Shown here piece after piece: positions 60,610-64,000 of a stretch of 64,000 nt of DNA. Positions within the stretch are counted from its first letter, which is position 1. Every line of letters begins with the position of its first letter. The notes under the pieces are model-generated. The model made no database searches. It was not told where the DNA came from and saw only the letters and a list, made by a program, of their open reading frames with translations. Both the position numbers and the translations under genes were made by a program. This stretch comes from an uncultured Lachnospiraceae bacterium. Its GTDB lineage: Bacteria; Bacillota; Clostridia; Lachnospirales; Lachnospiraceae. The stretch lies in assembly GCA_910586715.1 (NCBI GenBank), contig CAJUJG010000008.1:1-64000 (forward strand), written 5' to 3'.

Positions 60610-61653
60610 CTAATCAAACCGCACCTCTGCTGTCTCTATCGCCGCCGCGACCGTAACGCGACCGTGTATGGTCTTTTTTATAATAATCGTTCCATTGCTT
60701 CCTGCCGCTGCGCTGCGCTCGCACACGTTATCGACACCCGTAATGCCTTCTACAAATGACGAATGTGCAAAACTGCCCGAAACCTCCCGCAAAGTGTCGC
60801 TGTCAAAAGTTTGAAACAATAGTCCGTTCTCCTCACAGAACGCCGTCAAACCTGCCTCGTTTTGCTTTAAATCAATCGAGCACACCTGTTTTACCGATGC
60901 AAAAGCGATTCCATGCTCCGAAAGCGTCTCGCGGACTGCCGCCGCAATCTGCTCCTTTGACGTACCGCGCCGACAGCCGATTCCAAGCGTCACCTGCTTT
61001 GGGATAAGCTGTAATGCACTGCCGCTTTCGCAGACTTTGGCGGATATGATAATTCCCCCGTCCTGCGCTGTTTTCTTATCATCCGTCAGGATTACGTCAT
61101 TATCGTTTGGCTTGTTATCCAAATACACATTCTCCGCATAAATATATATTCTTTTCCCGTCAAGCAAGTCCGCCGATACCTGTTTTGCCCTGTCCATATC
61201 CGCAATAAACAGTCCGTTCTCTTTTGCAAACAAATCCACCGCAAATCTGCCGTGCAAATCCGTCGCTGTCGTAATCACGGGAATGCCCCCCGTAATCTGC
61301 GCGCAAAGTTCCGCAAGCGCATTTGCGCCGCCCAAATGCCCCGAAAGCAGCGGGATACAAAATTTCCCCGTATCGTCCAGCACGACAACCGGGGCATCCG
61401 TTTCCTTTGATTTGACGAAACCGCTTATCTTGCGCACCGCAATTCCGACCGCACAAATCATTATCAGCGCGTGCCTGTCTGCAAACGCCGTGCCAATCAG
61501 TTCCTCTGCATTCACAAAGCGTTTCAGCCGGCTGTTCTCATATTTATGAAACAAATAGCCTTCACACGAATGTCCTCTATTTGAAAGACCTTCTTTTAAC
61601 GTAAGACAAAGCTCACCGCCCTGTCTCGTGTATGCCATTATGACGATTTCCAT
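60610..61653 (-). CDS. cbiG: Cobalt-precorrin-5A hydrolase CbiG
   Basis: Opens the lactone of cobalt-precorrin-5A with loss of acetaldehyde. The 347-residue protein has an N-terminal part with ALIMICAVGIAVRKISGFVKSKETDAPVVVLDD and PLLSGHLGGANALAELCA. The C-terminal domain has VTLGIGCRRGTSKEQI and EVSGSFAHSSFVEGITGVDNVCERSA. The ATG at 61653 has GGAG 8 nt upstream and overlaps the end of cbiF by 41 nt. Confidence 0.93.
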   Translation of the reverse strand: MEIVIMAYTRQGGELCLTLKEGLSNRGHSCEGYLFHKYENSRLKRFVNAEELIGTAFADRHALIMICAVGIAVRKISGFVKSKETDAPVVVLDDTGKFCIPLLSGHLGGANALAELCAQITGGIPVITTATDLHGRFAVDLFAKENGLFIADMDRAKQVSADLLDGKRIYIYAENVYLDNKPNDNDVILTDDKKTAQDGGIIISAKVCESGSALQLIPKQVTLGIGCRRGTSKEQIAAAVRETLSEHGIAFASVKQVCSIDLKQNEAGLTAFCEENGLLFQTFDSDTLREVSGSFAHSSFVEGITGVDNVCERSAAAGSNGTIIIKKTIHGRVTVAAAIETAEVRFD

Positions 61654-62395
61654 TTCGAAACTCCGTTGTAAATTCCGCATCGTACAGTTTTGACAGCGCA
61701 TAATCGTTCCCAAGAAAATACCCTACCGTGATAAGCGCAGTCTTTGTAATACCGTGCTTTTTTGCTGTTTCCGAAAGCTCTGACACTGTGCAGCGCAGTA
61801 CCTTTTCGTCCTCCCATGTCGCCTTATAGACAATGGCGGCGGGCGTGTCCGCGCGGTATCCGCCTGCCAAAAGCTCCGCAGTCAGCTCCTCCAAAAGCCC
61901 CATGCTTAAAAAAATAACCATTGTCGCCTGATGCGCTGCCAAACTTCTCATGCTTTCCGCTTCCCGTACTGGCGTTCTCCCCGCCATTCGCGTAATAATG
62001 ACGGACTGCGACACGTCAGGAAGCGTATATTCGGCTTTCAGGGCTGCCGCCGCACCGCAAAAAGAGCTCACGCCCGGACATACATCATAGTCAATGCCCG
62101 CCTCTTTCAGGCGGTCCATCTGCTCCCGAATTGCCCCGTAGACCGACGGGTCTCCCGTATGCAGGCGCACCGTCGTAAACCCCTGTTCTTCCGCCTTTTT
62201 CATCAAGTCAATAATCTCGTCCAAATGCAGATACGCGCTGTTATGCACCTGACAGTCCTTTTTCGCGTAATCAAGCAGCGCGGGATTGACAAGCGAACCC
62301 GCATAAATAATGACGTCTGCCTCCTCAATCAGCCGTTTTCCCCTGACCGTTATCAAATCCACCGCACCGCTTCCCGCACCGACAAAATGCACCAT
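61613..62395 (-). CDS. cbiF: Cobalt-precorrin-4 C11-methyltransferase (CbiF/CobM)
   Basis: A 260-residue SAM-dependent tetrapyrrole methylase: MVHFVGAGSGAVDLITVRG, VIIYAGSLVNPALL, VRLHTGDPSVYGAIREQM and DVCPGVSSFCGAAAAL. It adds the C11 methyl. AAAGGAGG precedes the ATG, and it starts right after the cobD stop. Its last 41 nt are shared with cbiG. Confidence 0.95.
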   Translation of the reverse strand: MVHFVGAGSGAVDLITVRGKRLIEEADVIIYAGSLVNPALLDYAKKDCQVHNSAYLHLDEIIDLMKKAEEQGFTTVRLHTGDPSVYGAIREQMDRLKEAGIDYDVCPGVSSFCGAAAALKAEYTLPDVSQSVIITRMAGRTPVREAESMRSLAAHQATMVIFLSMGLLEELTAELLAGGYRADTPAAIVYKATWEDEKVLRCTVSELSETAKKHGITKTALITVGYFLGNDYALSKLYDAEFTTEFRNGNRHNGIHETGR

Positions 62396-63451
62396 CTAGC
62401 GTTCCTCCTTTAAAATAAGCCGCATCGCTTTTAGCAGCCGCACATTATCCTCATGCGTGCGCACGGCAATGCGGTAATATCCCTTTTCCAATCCGCGGTA
62501 ATTGCCGCAGTCTCTTATCAGAAAGCCTTTTTCCAACAGCCGCTCCTTCCAATTTATGGCACTGTAAAAAAAGACAAAATTTGCGCTTCCCGCAAACACG
62601 CGGCAGCCAAGCGGCGCAAGCCCCTCTTCAAGAAAAGCTCTCTCCGCCTGCAAATACCTTTTTGAGCGTGCGGCAAACTCCGTCTGCGCGAGCGCTGCAA
62701 TGCCTGCACTTTGCGCAGGCGCGGAAACCTCCCACGGCTGTCTGTGTCTGTATATCTTTTCTATCAGCGCATGATTGCAGGTAACCGCGTACCCCAGGCG
62801 CAGCCCTGCAAGCGCATACATTTTAGTAAAGGATTTCAAAATGACAAGCGACTTTCTGCCTGCTGTTTTGTCCGACATTGAACATTCTTTTGGGTTATCC
62901 AAAAATTCATTAAAGCACTCGTCAAGCACAAGTAAAATGTCGTTTTTTTCACAAATATCCGCAATTGCCGTCAGCCGTTTTTTATCAATCACCACCCCTG
63001 TCGGATTGTTCGGCACACACAAAAACACCATATCCAAATCCGGCAAAAGCCGTTCCTCAAAGTCCTGCGTCAGGGCAAATCCGTTTTCCGGCAAAAGCAT
63101 ATGATATTGTATCTTCGCATCTGCCGCCGTCAGAGCCTTTTCATACTCCGCAAAGCAAGGCGCTGTCAATAACGCGGTCTTTGGCTTGTGCGCATACACA
63201 ATGGAATAAATCAGCTCCGCCGCACCGTTTCCGCAAATTACATCGCAAGCCGCACAGCCAAAATACTCCGCAATCTTCTCACGAAGCGTCTTACACGACC
63301 AGTCAGGATACCTGCCAAGCGTACCGGTGCCTGAAATCACTGCCTCCGCTATTTCCCGCGGCATTTCAAGCGGATTGATATTTGCCGAAAAGTCCGTTAT
63401 GCACCCGCCGTTTTCATACGCGTAAATATCACCGCCGTGTCCGTTGTCCAT
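62396..63451 (-). CDS. cobD: L-threonine-O-3-phosphate decarboxylase CobD
   Basis: A PLP enzyme of the histidinol-phosphate aminotransferase fold that supplies (R)-1-aminopropan-2-ol phosphate to CbiB. The 351-residue protein shows GHGGDIYAYENGGCITDFSANINPL, GNGAAELIYSI, CVPNNPTGVVID, LVLDECFNEF and the PLP lysine in ILKSFTKMYALAGLRLGY. The GHGG start and DFSANINP are typical of CobD rather than HisC. GGAGG stands 7 nt before the ATG at 63451. Confidence 0.9.
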   Translation of the reverse strand: MDNGHGGDIYAYENGGCITDFSANINPLEMPREIAEAVISGTGTLGRYPDWSCKTLREKIAEYFGCAACDVICGNGAAELIYSIVYAHKPKTALLTAPCFAEYEKALTAADAKIQYHMLLPENGFALTQDFEERLLPDLDMVFLCVPNNPTGVVIDKKRLTAIADICEKNDILLVLDECFNEFLDNPKECSMSDKTAGRKSLVILKSFTKMYALAGLRLGYAVTCNHALIEKIYRHRQPWEVSAPAQSAGIAALAQTEFAARSKRYLQAERAFLEEGLAPLGCRVFAGSANFVFFYSAINWKERLLEKGFLIRDCGNYRGLEKGYYRIAVRTHEDNVRLLKAMRLILKEER

Positions 63452-63472
63452 AAGCAGTCCTCCGTTCAACAA

Positions 63473-64000
63473 TTATCTGTTTTGCGGGACAAGTTTTACC
63501 AATGTCACAGGATTTTGTCCCGTCATCAAATGATACGCCCCCGTTTTTTTCGCCTTTGCCACACTAATCTGCACCACTTGCGGTTCTATGCCATATTCCT
63601 TGGCTGTTTGCATGACTTCCGAGAATGTTTCAAGCGTAATCAGACTAATCACAATAACCGTTCGCGGATTTTTCTCCCACAGCAGGGAAAGGATTTCACG
63701 CACCGCTCCCGCACTTCCGCCGATAAACGCATGCGTTGCCACAGGAAGCGGTCCGAGTGCGTCAGGCGCTTTTCCAAAAGCAATCTGCAAATTATCCGCC
63801 CGGAATTTTCGTTGGTTCTGCTTTATCAAATCAACCGCTTTTTCCTGATATTCAATCGCATAAACGCGGCTGCCGGGATAGCACACTGCCGCCTGTATTC
63901 CCACGGAACCCGTGCCCGCGCCAATGTCATACAATACGGACTGTCTGCCAAGTCCAAGTTTTTGGATTGCAAGAGAGCGCACCTCCGACTTCGTCATCGG
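63473..64000 (-). CDS. cbiT: Precorrin-6Y/7 C15-methyltransferase (decarboxylating), CbiT domain; runs off the window
   Basis: The visible 175 codons hold the CbiT-type methyltransferase: PMTKSEVRSLAIQKLGL at the upstream end, LYDIGAGTGSVGIQAAV (SAM motif), YAIEYQEKAVDL and HAFIGGSAGAVREIL. The reading frame is open at the window edge with a Pro codon before MTKSEVR, as in CbiET/CobL fusions and in longer CbiT proteins, so the true start is probably outside; whether a CbiE domain is fused cannot be seen. It is upstream of cobD by 21 nt. Confidence 0.88.
   Translation of the reverse strand, partial: PMTKSEVRSLAIQKLGLGRQSVLYDIGAGTGSVGIQAAVCYPGSRVYAIEYQEKAVDLIKQNQRKFRADNLQIAFGKAPDALGPLPVATHAFIGGSAGAVREILSLLWEKNPRTVIVISLITLETFSEVMQTAKEYGIEPQVVQISVAKAKKTGAYHLMTGQNPVTLVKLVPQNR

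Noticed and set aside
52761..64000. Aerobic (cob) corrin pathway
   Set aside because: CbiG, CbiF, CbiJ and separate CbiD indicate the early-cobalt anaerobic route; no CobG or CobNST chelatase is present.
1..64000. CRISPR arrays, tRNA/rRNA genes, prophage or insertion sequences
   Set aside because: No regularly spaced repeats, cloverleaf genes, transposases, integrases or phage structural genes were seen on reading both strands.

Overview
The window looks like a chromosome segment of a motile, low-to-mid GC Gram-positive anaerobe of the Clostridia, most likely a Lachnospiraceae gut commensal (Roseburia/Butyrivibrio-like). The grounds are several flagellins with the LQRMNELCVQAANGT-type D1 block, the FliW/CsrA pair, sigma-28-type promoters, the anaerobic (cbi) cobalamin pathway, and a nan/nag sialic-acid locus whose ABC importer has no local ATPase. 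This placement is inference; no rRNA or other marker gene is present.

Region 1 (1-20473, all minus strand) is a late flagellar region. From the far end it reads flgM-flgN-flgK-flgK-flgL-fliW-csrA, then flaG-fliD-fliS-fliT-like, then a 104-residue stand-alone flagellin C-terminus-like protein. Next come a SunS-like glycosyltransferase with TPR repeats, an 881-residue giant flagellin, two ordinary flagellins, a second glycosyltransferase, and the first codons of a further flagellin at the left edge. Six sigma-28-type promoters are visible. The leaders of three flagellins carry GGA motifs that resemble CsrA sites, consistent with FliW-CsrA-flagellin feedback.

Region 2 (20471-35625) holds a homocysteine methyltransferase/MTHFR fusion, a TetR regulator and a secreted DUF5722-like protein. 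On the plus strand follows an operon of an orphan solute-binding lipoprotein, a membrane PAS-GGDEF-EAL protein and LrgA/LrgB. On the minus strand lies a probable operon of a response regulator, a PocR-domain hybrid histidine kinase, a ZnuA-like lipoprotein and an EamA transporter.

Region 3 (35775-42515) has cbiD-cbiH, a short CobU-like protein with a degenerate P-loop, and a 1345-residue surface protein (BspA-type repeats, Ig-like and Ser/Glu-rich segments). The surface protein is preceded by a convincing c-di-GMP-I riboswitch. With the EAL/GGDEF protein and the flagellar genes nearby, this suggests a motile-to-attached switch.

Region 4 (42571-52683) is a complete sialic-acid catabolic locus: nagB-nagA-nanK-rpiR divergent from an ABC importer (binding protein and two permeases), nanQ, nanA, nanE and an SGNH esterase. 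Region 5 (52761-64000, minus strand) is the main cobalamin operon: cbiT (cut by the edge), cobD, cbiF, cbiG, cbiJ, cbiA, cbiB, cbiP, cbiC, cobT, cobU, cobS.

The most notable unexplained items are the flagellin C-terminus mimic with its own sigma-A promoter and operator-like palindrome, the giant flagellin, a two-copy palindromic intergenic element (9113-9205 and 37674-37755), and a recurring TGACA-N4-TGTCA palindrome with a T-tract found inside several coding regions. I saw no tRNA, rRNA, CRISPR, prophage or insertion sequence.
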